In this document: piece by piece, positions 17,689-23,640 of the stretch
Position numbering within the stretch: the stretch's first letter is position 1
Layout of the letters: every line of letters starts with the position of its first letter
IMG/VR virus record: IMGVR_UViG_3300027782_002369
Location: 1 to 58,266 of that record
Reading direction: 5' to 3' (one strand)
DNA from: a virus
Length of the DNA stretch: 58,266 nucleotides
Notes under the pieces: generated by a model
What the model saw: the letters and a program-made list of their open reading frames with translations, nothing else
Databases searched by the model: none
What the model was told of the DNA's origin: nothing
Position numbers and translations under genes: made by a program

Positions 17689-17711
17689 TGTGGTGCTCAT
17701 CTGAGGCCACA
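17689..17711 (+). other. Hairpin in the hsp20 leader
   Basis: TGTGG pairs with CCACA and, inside it, CTCA pairs with TGAG, followed by GTTTTA. It lies just downstream of both promoters and 40 bases before the hsp20 start. It could be a weak terminator for regA read-through, an attenuator or an mRNA stabiliser; the T tract is short. Confidence 0.45.
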
Positions 17712-17752
17712 GTTTTATATTGATTAACTCGCTTGAATTTAAGGAGAAACAT

Positions 17753-18214
17753 ATGACAAGCACAAATCTATTATTCCCACAATGGGCTACACTATCCAAA
17801 TCTTTGGATCCTTTCACAGTTGGTTTTGATGATGTACTAGACCAAATCCGTGATATCTCTGAAACAGTCGCCAAAGCAACACCTGCTTATCCCCCATACA
17901 ATATCAAACAAGTAAAAGACAACAAGTATGTCATTGAAATGGCAGTTGCTGGATTTGCTAAGACCGACATTGAAGTTACTTTAGAAGGTAACAAATTGGT
18001 AATCAAAGGTGCCGTTGTTGATAGTTCTGGTGATGATAACTATATCTACAAAGGTATTGCTAATCGTAATTTCAATCGTGCCTTTACTCTTGCCGACAAG
18101 GTAGAGATTAAAGATGCCGAAATTACTAATGGTATGCTTAAAGTTTGGTTGGAGAACATGGTAAAAGTTCAAGATGCGGTAAAGAAAATTACCGTAAAAT
18201 CCAAGGATGATTAA
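17753..18214 (+). CDS. Small heat shock protein Hsp20
   Basis: This 153-residue protein is an alpha-crystallin-type holdase like bacterial IbpA and the Hsp20 proteins of T4-like cyanophages. The alpha-crystallin domain spans about residues 45-150: PPYNIKQVKDNKYVIEMAVAGF at the start, then DIEVTLEGNKLVIKG, an aromatic loop and a C-terminal ITVK. I choose the ATG at 17753 with AAGGAG seven bases upstream; an in-frame ATG at 17720 has no site. It has a composite promoter and probably helps capsid or tail proteins fold. Confidence 0.92.
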   Translation: MTSTNLLFPQWATLSKSLDPFTVGFDDVLDQIRDISETVAKATPAYPPYNIKQVKDNKYVIEMAVAGFAKTDIEVTLEGNKLVIKGAVVDSSGDDNYIYKGIANRNFNRAFTLADKVEIKDAEITNGMLKVWLENMVKVQDAVKKITVKSKDD

Positions 18215-18272
18215 TTGGTGGCCTGTATCCGATGAGGAATGGGAACAATTGAACTACCCAAACGGTAGATAA
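18207..18272 (+). CDS. Possible 21-aa micropeptide overlapping the hsp20 end
   Basis: An ATG inside the last codons of hsp20 opens a 21-codon frame rich in tryptophan and acidic residues (MINWWPVSDEEWEQLNYPNG). It ends just before the terminator hairpin, so it fits the transcript exactly. No well-spaced ribosome site is visible, so it would depend on coupling to hsp20 termination. Composition looks protein-like but the length allows chance. Confidence 0.3.
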   Translation: MINWWPVSDEEWEQLNYPNGR

Positions 18273-18276
18273 TACA

Positions 18277-18303
18277 GGGGGCTCTTGACAGCCCCCTTCT
18301 TTT
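18277..18303 (+). terminator. Terminator of hsp20, overlapping the next promoter
   Basis: GGGGGCT (18277-18283) pairs perfectly with AGCCCCC (18290-18296) around a six-base loop and is followed by a T-rich run (TTCTTTT). The loop and the first base of the 3' arm form the -35 box of the following promoter. Confidence 0.85.
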
Positions 18304-18313
18304 GAGTTATAAT
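18285..18313 (+). promoter_or_regulatory. Consensus sigma-70 promoter
   Basis: TTGACA (18285-18290), exactly 17 bases, then TATAAT (18308-18313): a full-consensus host promoter. The expected start of transcription (about 18320) coincides with the A of the next gene's ATG, which would give a leaderless message. It drives the small-gene run up to dCMP deaminase. Confidence 0.88.
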
Positions 18314-18319
18314 TATATC

Positions 18320-18562
18320 ATGAAAAACTGGAACAAAACTAAACCCTCTCGACCTGGTTATATTGCCACTACAAATGGTAATAAAGCCGTCCTTAAAAAG
18401 GTTCGTTCAAAAACGAATCAAGACATCTATTATACCTATTCAAATTGGGCAACCAATGAGATTGAAGGTATCACTTTTATTCCTGTAGTCAAAACTATAC
18501 CTACTGGTGAAACACAAGTTATTCATTATATGCGTAAAGATAATTTGGAGTATGTAAAATGA
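18320..18562 (+). CDS. Hypothetical protein (80 aa)
   Basis: A small basic protein beginning MKNWNKTKPSRPGYIATT, predicted beta-rich (YYTYSNWATNEIEG, later TQVIHYMRKDN). I do not recognise it. The track of the promoter places its ATG at or within a base or two of the transcription start, so no ribosome site can be present; the in-frame TTG at 18302 would lie upstream of the transcript. Overlaps the next gene by four bases. Confidence 0.68.
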   Translation: MKNWNKTKPSRPGYIATTNGNKAVLKKVRSKTNQDIYYTYSNWATNEIEGITFIPVVKTIPTGETQVIHYMRKDNLEYVK

Positions 18563-18765
18563 GTAAACTAATTGAACTTCAAACATTAGCAAATCAAAAG
18601 CATTTGTTTAATCCAAAGAATAAAGAACATGTTTTTTTATTAAAGACTTTTTTGAGTAGTAATAGGTGGGGTAAACCTTGTCCATTTCTCTTAGAAGAAC
18701 CATATCTAACTATACCGGATATGATAAAAGACAAATACATTAAATATCAATTGGGGGTAGAATGA
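18559..18765 (+). CDS. Hypothetical protein (68 aa)
   Basis: A 68-residue protein with an N-terminal helix (LIELQTLANQKH) and the segment PCPFLLEEPYLTIPDMIKDKYI. No known domain is recognised. It is coupled by four-base overlaps to both neighbours (ATGA), which makes it a credible gene in the early small-gene operon. Confidence 0.68.
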   Translation: MSKLIELQTLANQKHLFNPKNKEHVFLLKTFLSSNRWGKPCPFLLEEPYLTIPDMIKDKYIKYQLGVE

Positions 18766-18932
18766 ACTGGTTAAAATATTCTGGATGTAATATCACAATA
18801 AAGTTAAATCCGTTTCATTGGAGGCTTTCTTGTTCATATAATAAAACCAATGAGGCGTGGGAACAAGATGCTTTATTGATTGAGTTGTTGCCTATTACAA
18901 TTCGGCTTTGGGTAGATGACGGAAGTTGGTAA
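18762..18932 (+). CDS. Small conserved-looking protein (56 aa)
   Basis: A 56-codon frame starts in the stop codon of the previous gene and ends in the start codon of dCMP deaminase. The product is tryptophan-rich and beta-like (MNWLKYSGCNITIKLNPFHW, later LPITIRLWVDDGSW). The alternating strands and tight couplings argue for a real gene. I recall similar short proteins in marine T4-like phages but assign no function. Confidence 0.7.
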   Translation: MNWLKYSGCNITIKLNPFHWRLSCSYNKTNEAWEQDALLIELLPITIRLWVDDGSW

Positions 18933-19366
18933 TGAAAGATAAGTTTATCCGTGCTTACATGGATGTGGCTCAAAGGTTCTCTCAATTATCTTCCGCCAAA
19001 CGATTACAGGTTGGTGCCATTGTAGTTAAGGATGACCGAATTATTAGTATTGGTTACAATGGTATGCCAAGTGGTTGGGATAACAACTGTGAGGATTATA
19101 TCCAGTTATCAGACGATACCATAACTACTAAAACCAAACCTGAGGTGATTCATGCAGAGGCCAATGCCATCGCTAAGTTGGCCAAAGGCAACGAATCTGG
19201 AGATGGTTCCACTATGTTCCTGACCCATGCTCCGTGTATTGACTGTGCTAAACAGATGTATGCCATGGGTGTCAAAACGGTATATTACCGTGATTCCTAC
19301 AAGTCCGATGAAGGCTTGACATTCTTAGAAAAATGTAGTATAATGGTATCTAAAGTAGAGAAGTAG
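18932..19366 (+). CDS. cd: dCMP deaminase
   Basis: This 144-residue zinc enzyme converts dCMP to dUMP, feeding thymidylate synthesis. The zinc and catalytic motifs are HAEANAI (about residue 72) and PCIDCAKQM (about 100). It is shorter than T4 Cd (193), being close to the minimal ComE-type domain. The start is the ATG at 18932 that overlaps the upstream stop; an in-frame TTG at 18926 is less likely. A consensus promoter for the next gene lies inside its 3' end. Confidence 0.92.
   Translation: MKDKFIRAYMDVAQRFSQLSSAKRLQVGAIVVKDDRIISIGYNGMPSGWDNNCEDYIQLSDDTITTKTKPEVIHAEANAIAKLAKGNESGDGSTMFLTHAPCIDCAKQMYAMGVKTVYYRDSYKSDEGLTFLEKCSIMVSKVEK
19316..19344 (+). promoter_or_regulatory. Consensus sigma-70 promoter inside the dCMP deaminase gene end
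   Basis: TTGACA (19316-19321), 17 bases, TATAAT (19339-19344). The expected start is near 19351, giving a leader of about 90 bases to the SprT-like gene. The elements encode the last residues of the deaminase at the same time. Confidence 0.85.
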
Positions 19367-19392
19367 TTTCACCAGGTGAAATTGATGTAGTT

Positions 19393-19400
19393 CATAAATA
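19393..19400 (+). promoter_or_regulatory. Late-promoter-like element
   Basis: CATAAATA, one base from the late octamer, lies in the gap 41 bases before the SprT-like gene. Together with the upstream sigma-70 promoter it would allow early and late expression of that gene. Confidence 0.5.
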
Positions 19401-19440
19401 GCTTTATATTGGGTCAACTTATTAAGGAGAGAGGCCCCAA

Positions 19441-19944
19441 ATGCAGCTAAGTATAGTTGGTTGTCCCGATAAAAAGCGTTTTAGACCGTTTGTGAAGCGT
19501 GCTGCTCAGTTTTATGCAAAAGAATTAATATCTGAAAAGATGTTGGAAAACATTTTTGTTCGTATAAAATTCAATAAAGACATACCCGCTTATGGTTATG
19601 CTTCAGTTGAAGATTATAATGATAGTGGTAAACCAAGAGAATTTGAAATTGAAATCCATTCGGGTATTAGCGGATATGATATTTTAAAAACCTTGGCACA
19701 TGAGATGGTTCATGTTAAGCAATATATCTATGGAGAAACCAACGAAAAATTAACTCGTTGGAAAGGTGAAAGAGTTGATTCTGATACGATTGATTATTGG
19801 GTTCAACCTTGGGAAATAGAAGCACACGGATATGAAGCTGGTTTATTTACCAAGTTTGCTATTAAAGAAAAACTTTGGGAAGTATTTAATGGTGTTAGTA
19901 ATCCAGATGCAGATATTATTCCTGAACCATTGGGTTGGAAATAG
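19441..19944 (+). CDS. SprT-like zinc metallopeptidase-like protein
   Basis: This 167-residue protein has a HEMVH zinc-binding motif (HExxH, about residues 87-91) in a helix after a beta hairpin, and a following EIEAHGYEA segment that can supply the third zinc ligand, as in SprT/Spartan-like proteases. These proteins cleave DNA-protein crosslinks or other substrates in cells; the phage substrate is unknown. An AAGGAGAGAGG site precedes the ATG. A terminator follows at 19967. Confidence 0.72.
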   Translation: MQLSIVGCPDKKRFRPFVKRAAQFYAKELISEKMLENIFVRIKFNKDIPAYGYASVEDYNDSGKPREFEIEIHSGISGYDILKTLAHEMVHVKQYIYGETNEKLTRWKGERVDSDTIDYWVQPWEIEAHGYEAGLFTKFAIKEKLWEVFNGVSNPDADIIPEPLGWK

Positions 19945-19966
19945 ATTATATAAGTAGTAAACATTT

Positions 19967-19992
19967 AACCCTAGTTTTTACTAGGGTTTTTT
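19967..19992 (+). terminator. Rho-independent terminator
   Basis: AACCCTAG (19967-19974) pairs with CTAGGGTT (19981-19988) around a T-rich loop and is followed by a T run. It lies 23 bases after the SprT-like gene and just before the ribosome site of the next small gene. Confidence 0.88.
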
Positions 19993-20009
19993 ATTTTAAG
20001 GAGAGTATT

Positions 20010-20177
20010 ATGAAAAAGAAAACATCTCCTCAGCCACGAAACTATCTTGTCAAATTGGCATTGTTTCGTAAAGCAGGAGTTCATCGTAAGAGTAACAAAG
20101 CAGTAAGGCGTTTAGAGAAGTCTAAAAAGAGTGGTTATAGTAAAGTGTATTTTGGTATATTTTACTATAACCATTGA
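20010..20177 (+). CDS. Small basic protein (55 aa)
   Basis: From the ATG at 20010 (AAGGAG nine bases before) the product is very basic: it begins MKKKTSPQPRNYLVKLAL and continues FRKAGVHRKSNKAVRRLEK. Similar short Lys/Arg-rich phage proteins with a KAxxHR core exist; binding to nucleic acid is plausible but unproven. A longer frame from 19935 would run through the terminator hairpin and is rejected. Expression would require read-through of that terminator or a promoter I cannot see. Confidence 0.65.
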   Translation: MKKKTSPQPRNYLVKLALFRKAGVHRKSNKAVRRLEKSKKSGYSKVYFGIFYYNH

Positions 20178-20202
20178 CAATAATGTATAAGTAGTATATA
20201 GT
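20174..20202 (+). promoter_or_regulatory. Sigma-70-like promoter for the tRNA cassette
   Basis: TTGACA (20174-20179), 17 bases, TATAGT (20197-20202). The start would be near 20209, right before the tRNA-like element and tRNA-Gly, and it can feed the rubredoxin, oxygenase and radical SAM genes. Confidence 0.8.
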
Positions 20203-20211
20203 ATTAAATAT

Positions 20212-20278
20212 GCGGTGTGTAATAGTACGGTGTGAGATACCCTCTTATATTATCTGAGCAAAGCAGACCACCGCTCCA
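20212..20278 (+). other. tRNA-like or degenerate tRNA element
   Basis: GCGGTG at the 5' end pairs with CACCGC at the 3' end and is followed by TCCA, giving the same closing stem plus CCGCTCCA tail as the true tRNA-Gly seven bases downstream. The 67-base interior does not fold into standard D, anticodon and T arms (an AGATA/TATCT stem with an 11-base loop is the best I find). It begins within a few bases of the predicted transcript start. It may be a decayed tRNA copy or a processing leader. Confidence 0.35.
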
Positions 20279-20284
20279 AATTTT

Positions 20285-20358
20285 GCGGGATTAGTTTAAT
20301 GGTAAAACTAGAGGTTTCCAACCTCTCGTTATTGGTTCGATTCCAATATCCCGCTCCA
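20285..20358 (+). tRNA. tRNA-Gly (TCC)
   Basis: A complete 74-base cloverleaf: acceptor GCGGGAT with ATCCCGC (7 bp), anticodon stem AGAGG with CCTCT around TTTCCAA (anticodon TCC), T arm ATTGG-TTCGATT-CCAAT, discriminator T and encoded CCA. It reads GGA and GGG glycine codons. It opens the cassette that ends with tRNA-Met. Confidence 0.95.
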
Positions 20359-20375
20359 TTATTAAAGGCACCAAT

Positions 20376-20531
20376 ATGACAGCAGAAATATTGCATATTT
20401 GCATAGTGTGTAATCATCTCCACGACAACGAAAAAGAAGGCGAATGGGAACAATTGCCTGAAGAATTTAAATGTCCAACCTGTGGTTGTAATAAAGATGA
20501 ATATCGTGACGAACTCTGGCACTCGGTTTAA
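20376..20531 (+). CDS. Rubredoxin-like protein (51 aa)
   Basis: This 51-residue protein shows the rubredoxin layout: C9-x2-C12 near the N-terminus (HICIVCNH), an EWEQLPEEFKCPTCG segment with C33-x2-C36, and KDEY after it. The spacing and the tryptophan/LP pair before the second knuckle follow rubredoxins, which bind one iron in four cysteines and carry single electrons. The loop between the knuckles is shorter than in typical rubredoxins, so a zinc ribbon is the main alternative. It lies 17 bases after tRNA-Gly and 20 bases before an iron-dependent oxygenase-like gene. Confidence 0.7.
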   Translation: MTAEILHICIVCNHLHDNEKEGEWEQLPEEFKCPTCGCNKDEYRDELWHSV

Positions 20532-20551
20532 TTTAATTACAATTATCTTAT

Positions 20552-21169
20552 ATGAATAATAATAATTGTTTTGAAAAGTTAAATCTACACCTATCAAACA
20601 ATCATCCAATTTGGGCTGAGCATTTAAATTATGATTACGGCCATGTTGATGTTCGTTTATACAGCGAAAAGAAAACTTTCCTTAGATACTCCTTACCTGA
20701 TGATTATTTTAAAGGCGAAGCTATCTACGAGGTAATGCAGCAATACAAATTAAAAGCTAAGATTTTTTTAATGGAACCTGGATATTTGTATAATTGGCAT
20801 CGTGATGCGTGGCGTAATATAGCATTTAATATGTTACTAACAGATGATCCAAATTATATTTTAGCATTTGCGCACACTTGTGGTCCAGATCAAATAATTG
20901 ATCCAAACGAATTTATGTACAGTCCTTTTACATCACTACGATATGAATCAAATACACTTTATTTGTTAAATTCACAAATTCCACATTTAGTTTTTAATTA
21001 TGGAACAGTTAATAGATATTTGTTAACGATTGCTCATTACGAATCTCAGCCAGTGCCATCTTATTTTCAAAAACCAGCTGATCAAACATCTTATGTAGCT
21101 ACTGTTACTGACTTAGACAGCAAAGGATTAATTGTAAATGCAAGTGGTGATTCTAACAACCAATACTGA
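20552..21169 (+). CDS. 2OG-Fe(II) oxygenase-like protein
   Basis: This 205-residue protein contains the double-stranded beta-helix iron triad H83-x-D85 (YNWHRDAWR) and H145 (IPHLVFN), followed ten residues later by R155 (NRYLL), which fits binding of 2-oxoglutarate. This is the pattern of non-haem Fe(II)/2-oxoglutarate oxygenases, most like small aspartyl/asparaginyl hydroxylase-type cupins. The substrate is unknown. Its end overlaps the radical SAM gene by 32 bases, so the two are translated together. Confidence 0.72.
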   Translation: MNNNNCFEKLNLHLSNNHPIWAEHLNYDYGHVDVRLYSEKKTFLRYSLPDDYFKGEAIYEVMQQYKLKAKIFLMEPGYLYNWHRDAWRNIAFNMLLTDDPNYILAFAHTCGPDQIIDPNEFMYSPFTSLRYESNTLYLLNSQIPHLVFNYGTVNRYLLTIAHYESQPVPSYFQKPADQTSYVATVTDLDSKGLIVNASGDSNNQY

Positions 21170-22574
21170 TTCAGAAAGACAAGTTAGATATTTGGGTCCT
21201 TATCAAATTGCTTGGTGGTTAAGAACCAATGGATTTTCTACACAGGTGTTAGATTTTTTATACTTTATGACCAAAGAAGAAAGATTATGTCTTTTTAAAA
21301 AATTTATAACACACGAAACTAAAGTTGTAGGTTATGCTCCTTTTTGTATTCTAAATAGTCAACAACGCTTAGAAAAAAGTGAACAACCAATATTTGATAT
21401 TCTTTTTGAGATTAAAGAAAACTTTCCTTGGGTTAAAATAGTTACCGGAGGACAATGGGTTCAAAATTTCTTAAAATATGAACATAAAAAAATTAATTTT
21501 AAACTAGATGGTATTTTTACGGGAGAAGCCGAACAATCATTTTTAGAATATTGTAACCACATTTTTAAAGGCACACCTGCTCCTACTTTTACGTTAGGCC
21601 CCGGCCTTAACAAAATTTATAGTACTACTACCGTATATAATATTCAATCATGTAACATGATATTTGCAGAAAATGATTTTATTTTGCCAGGCGAATCTTT
21701 ACCCTTAGAATTTAGTCGGGGCTGTATTTTTAAATGTAAGTTCTGTCAGTATCCACATATTGGAAAAGACAAAGATGATTTTAACAAAGATATGGAAAAT
21801 ATTAGAGATTCTTTAATTTCTAATTATGAAAAGTTTGGTACTGTTAATTATCACATAACAGATGATACATTAAATTCACACCGAGAGCGAACTAAACAAT
21901 TTTATTTAATGGTAAAAGAATTGCCTTTTAAAATTGAATTTGTTGGCTATGTTAGAATGGATTTAATTAGTATATGGCCGGAACAATTAGAAATATTACC
22001 AGAATCCGGTCTAATAAGCTGCCATTTTGGAATTGAATCGTTTGACCCATTATCTTGCAAAATAATTGGAAAAGGTTGGGGAGCTAAAAATCATAAGCCT
22101 TTTTTGACATATATAGGAAAAGAATGGGGTGATGATGTTATTGTACGAACATCGATGATTGCGGGTTTAGGAAAAGAAACAGAAAAAGATTGGAAAGAAG
22201 CAAACGAATGGTTTCTTGCGTCTAAAGTACATGATTGGTTTTGGAATCCACTGGATTTATTTCCTAAATTAGGTCTAAGTGAATTTGAAAAGAATCCAGA
22301 AAAATATGGTTATCGTTTTAATAGTAATAATGACGAATGGGAAACCGATTATACGACAAAACAACAAGCAAGAGAATGGTGTAAAAAACAATGGAGTGAA
22401 ACTCGGTCAGTTAGAATACCGTCCGCTTGGGATTATTCATCTTTAAGAAATTTAGGATTTAGTAAAGATTATTTGTTAAAAACGAATTACAAAGATTCAT
22501 ATAATGATAGAGTAAGTATGAACCTAAGTAATAAAATGGTTCAATCTTATTATAAAATGGCAATGGAATATTAG
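21138..22574 (+). CDS. B12-binding-type radical SAM enzyme
   Basis: This 478-residue protein has an N-terminal Rossmann-like part of about 170 residues that resembles the cobalamin-binding domain of B12 radical SAM enzymes (VVILTTNTDSERQVRYLGPY, later KIVTGGQWV and DGIFTGEAE). The radical SAM core starts with SRGCIFKCKFCQYP: C196-x3-C200-x2-C203 binds the 4Fe-4S cluster. A later CHFGIESFD segment is the usual SAM-side motif. Such enzymes often methylate unreactive carbons. Codon use is very AT-rich compared with the replication genes. It is followed after 6 bases by tRNA-Met. Confidence 0.85.
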   Translation: MQVVILTTNTDSERQVRYLGPYQIAWWLRTNGFSTQVLDFLYFMTKEERLCLFKKFITHETKVVGYAPFCILNSQQRLEKSEQPIFDILFEIKENFPWVKIVTGGQWVQNFLKYEHKKINFKLDGIFTGEAEQSFLEYCNHIFKGTPAPTFTLGPGLNKIYSTTTVYNIQSCNMIFAENDFILPGESLPLEFSRGCIFKCKFCQYPHIGKDKDDFNKDMENIRDSLISNYEKFGTVNYHITDDTLNSHRERTKQFYLMVKELPFKIEFVGYVRMDLISIWPEQLEILPESGLISCHFGIESFDPLSCKIIGKGWGAKNHKPFLTYIGKEWGDDVIVRTSMIAGLGKETEKDWKEANEWFLASKVHDWFWNPLDLFPKLGLSEFEKNPEKYGYRFNSNNDEWETDYTTKQQAREWCKKQWSETRSVRIPSAWDYSSLRNLGFSKDYLLKTNYKDSYNDRVSMNLSNKMVQSYYKMAMEY

Positions 22575-22580
22575 TAATAT

Positions 22581-22655
22581 AGCGGGGTAGCTCAGAGGTA
22601 GAGCATTGGACTCATAATCCAGGGGCCGTAGGTTCGATTCCTTCCCCCGCAACCA
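22581..22655 (+). tRNA. tRNA with CAT anticodon (Met, or Ile if modified)
   Basis: The 75-base cloverleaf has D arm GCTC-AGAGGTA-GAGC, anticodon stem TTGGA with TCCAG around CTCATAA (anticodon CAT), and T loop TTCGATT. Acceptor pairs 2-7 are GC pairs, but position 1:72 is an A-A mismatch when aligned on T8 and the encoded CCA. The three consecutive G-C pairs of initiator tRNA are absent from the anticodon stem, so an elongator Met or lysidine-modified Ile tRNA is more likely. Confidence 0.9.
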
Positions 22656-22671
22656 ACTTTAAGGAGATAAT

Positions 22672-22812
22672 ATGTCAGATGATAAAAAATTCCGTGAAGA
22701 ACAACTACAAAAAGTTCGCAATTTAAAAACAGTAGGTCCTGCTCCTAAAATAAACAAACCAAAATTTGTTCCTAAGATGACTGTTCAACGAAAGGCTGGT
22801 AGAGGAAGATGA
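22672..22812 (+). CDS. Small basic protein (46 aa)
   Basis: A 46-codon frame with a strong AAGGAG site seven bases before its ATG. The product is Lys/Arg/Pro-rich and probably unstructured (MSDDKKFREEQLQKVRNLK at the start, then KPKFVPKM and a KAGRGR end). It overlaps the next small gene by four bases. No function is recognised. Confidence 0.68.
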   Translation: MSDDKKFREEQLQKVRNLKTVGPAPKINKPKFVPKMTVQRKAGRGR

Positions 22813-22940
22813 CCGAAAAAGAACATGATCCGGTTGAAGAGCAGGATTCAAAGAATGAAGATGATGAGTTCCAGCGTATAGAACGGGAACAAGAGCAAAA
22901 AGAAAAATATAAACAACCTAGTGCGGCCATTTGGCCATAG
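22809..22940 (+). CDS. Small acidic protein (43 aa)
   Basis: A 43-codon frame coupled by ATGA to the preceding basic protein. The product is highly charged and acidic (EEQDSKNEDDEFQ, then alternating E/K/Q) and ends SAAIWP. The basic/acidic pair could interact, but this is a guess. It ends one base before the converging - strand gene. Confidence 0.6.
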   Translation: MTEKEHDPVEEQDSKNEDDEFQRIEREQEQKEKYKQPSAAIWP

Positions 22941-22941
22941 G

Positions 22942-23031
22942 TTATTTAAATTTGGCCAAACATTCCAAAGCGGCCAGTAGTAAAGAACCTACTACAACAA
23001 ATGTGAATATAATAATTGGTAATTTATTCAT
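22942..23031 (-). CDS. Single-pass membrane micropeptide (29 aa)
   Basis: On the - strand a 29-codon frame with a GAGG site encodes MNKLPIIIFTFVVVGSLLL followed by a short polar tail with one cysteine: a single membrane helix flanked by lysines. It is the last gene of a three-gene - strand operon in a window that is otherwise read on the + strand. No family is recognised. Confidence 0.6.
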   Translation of the reverse strand: MNKLPIIIFTFVVVGSLLLAALECLAKFK

Positions 23032-23046
23032 AATAACCTCAATTAA

Positions 23047-23133
23047 TTAACGTGTGAATGCTCCCGATTCTACTATCATCAGAACTACACACAAAAGTAA
23101 GACACCAATAAAAATTAATGGTTGCTCTCTCAT
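23047..23133 (-). CDS. Single-pass membrane micropeptide (28 aa)
   Basis: A 28-codon - strand frame begins in the stop codon of the 146-residue gene (ATGA) and encodes a short charged N-terminus, a membrane helix (LIFIGVLLLCVVLMIV) and a polar end. The coupling and the second similar peptide 16 bases downstream suggest a functional pair of membrane micropeptides. Confidence 0.6.
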   Translation of the reverse strand: MREQPLIFIGVLLLCVVLMIVESGAFTR

Positions 23134-23570
23134 TTATACAATTTAAAGAAATACGTCACTAGAGCAGCTGCCGTCATACACCACCAAAATACTTGCATTT
23201 GTTTTTGACGGTCAACATCCATTAATTTTTCTTCTGCAGAACGCTCTCTTTCCATTTTTGATTTTAGAGCTTCAATTTCACCCCAAGCATTCTTACCGTA
23301 TTTAGAAATTGCTTGTTTTTTAATGTTTTCTACTTCTTTTTCGTGAGCTTTATTTTTCTCATATTTCTCAAAAGCTCTGAATTCAGCCATAGAATCCATG
23401 TAGTCTTTTCGAGCTTTAGCTACCATTCTTTGGCGGTGTTGTTCACGCACAGCAGCTTCCATATCCGCTTGTTGGTCGGACACCACACCACCTAATTGTT
23501 TACCTACATTTTGAGCACCCTTTAATGTACTCACGGCGCCTTGAGCACCAGTAATAATTGGATCAGACAT
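23130..23570 (-). CDS. Coiled-coil protein with C-terminal membrane anchor
   Basis: This 146-residue - strand protein starts with a Gly/Ala-rich segment (ITGAQGAVSTLKGAQNVG), continues as a long charged helix (about residues 35-125) and ends in a membrane helix (VFWWCMTAAALVTYFFKLYK). A tail-anchored coiled coil is the evident architecture. An exact late octamer TATAAATA on the - strand (23648 to 23641) lies about 70 bases upstream, so the operon is probably late. Roles in lysis or as a minor virion protein are possible. Confidence 0.75.
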   Translation of the reverse strand: MSDPIITGAQGAVSTLKGAQNVGKQLGGVVSDQQADMEAAVREQHRQRMVAKARKDYMDSMAEFRAFEKYEKNKAHEKEVENIKKQAISKYGKNAWGEIEALKSKMERERSAEEKLMDVDRQKQMQVFWWCMTAAALVTYFFKLYK

Positions 23571-23590
23571 TTAATTATACCATTAATGTG

Positions 23591-23619
23591 TTGACAGGAG
23601 GGACAAAAAATAGTATAAT
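23591..23619 (+). promoter_or_regulatory. Consensus sigma-70 promoter before the polymerase operon
   Basis: TTGACA (23591-23596), 17 bases, TATAAT (23614-23619): full consensus on the + strand. The start would be near 23626, reading into the Sm-like gene and DNA polymerase. Confidence 0.88.
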
Positions 23620-23640
23620 TACGATTCAAATCATCATAAG

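Noticed and set aside
20250-20609. 119-codon - strand frame across tRNA-Gly
   Set aside because: It covers the tRNA and the rubredoxin-like gene on the opposite strand and has no ribosome site; composition is that of a shadow.
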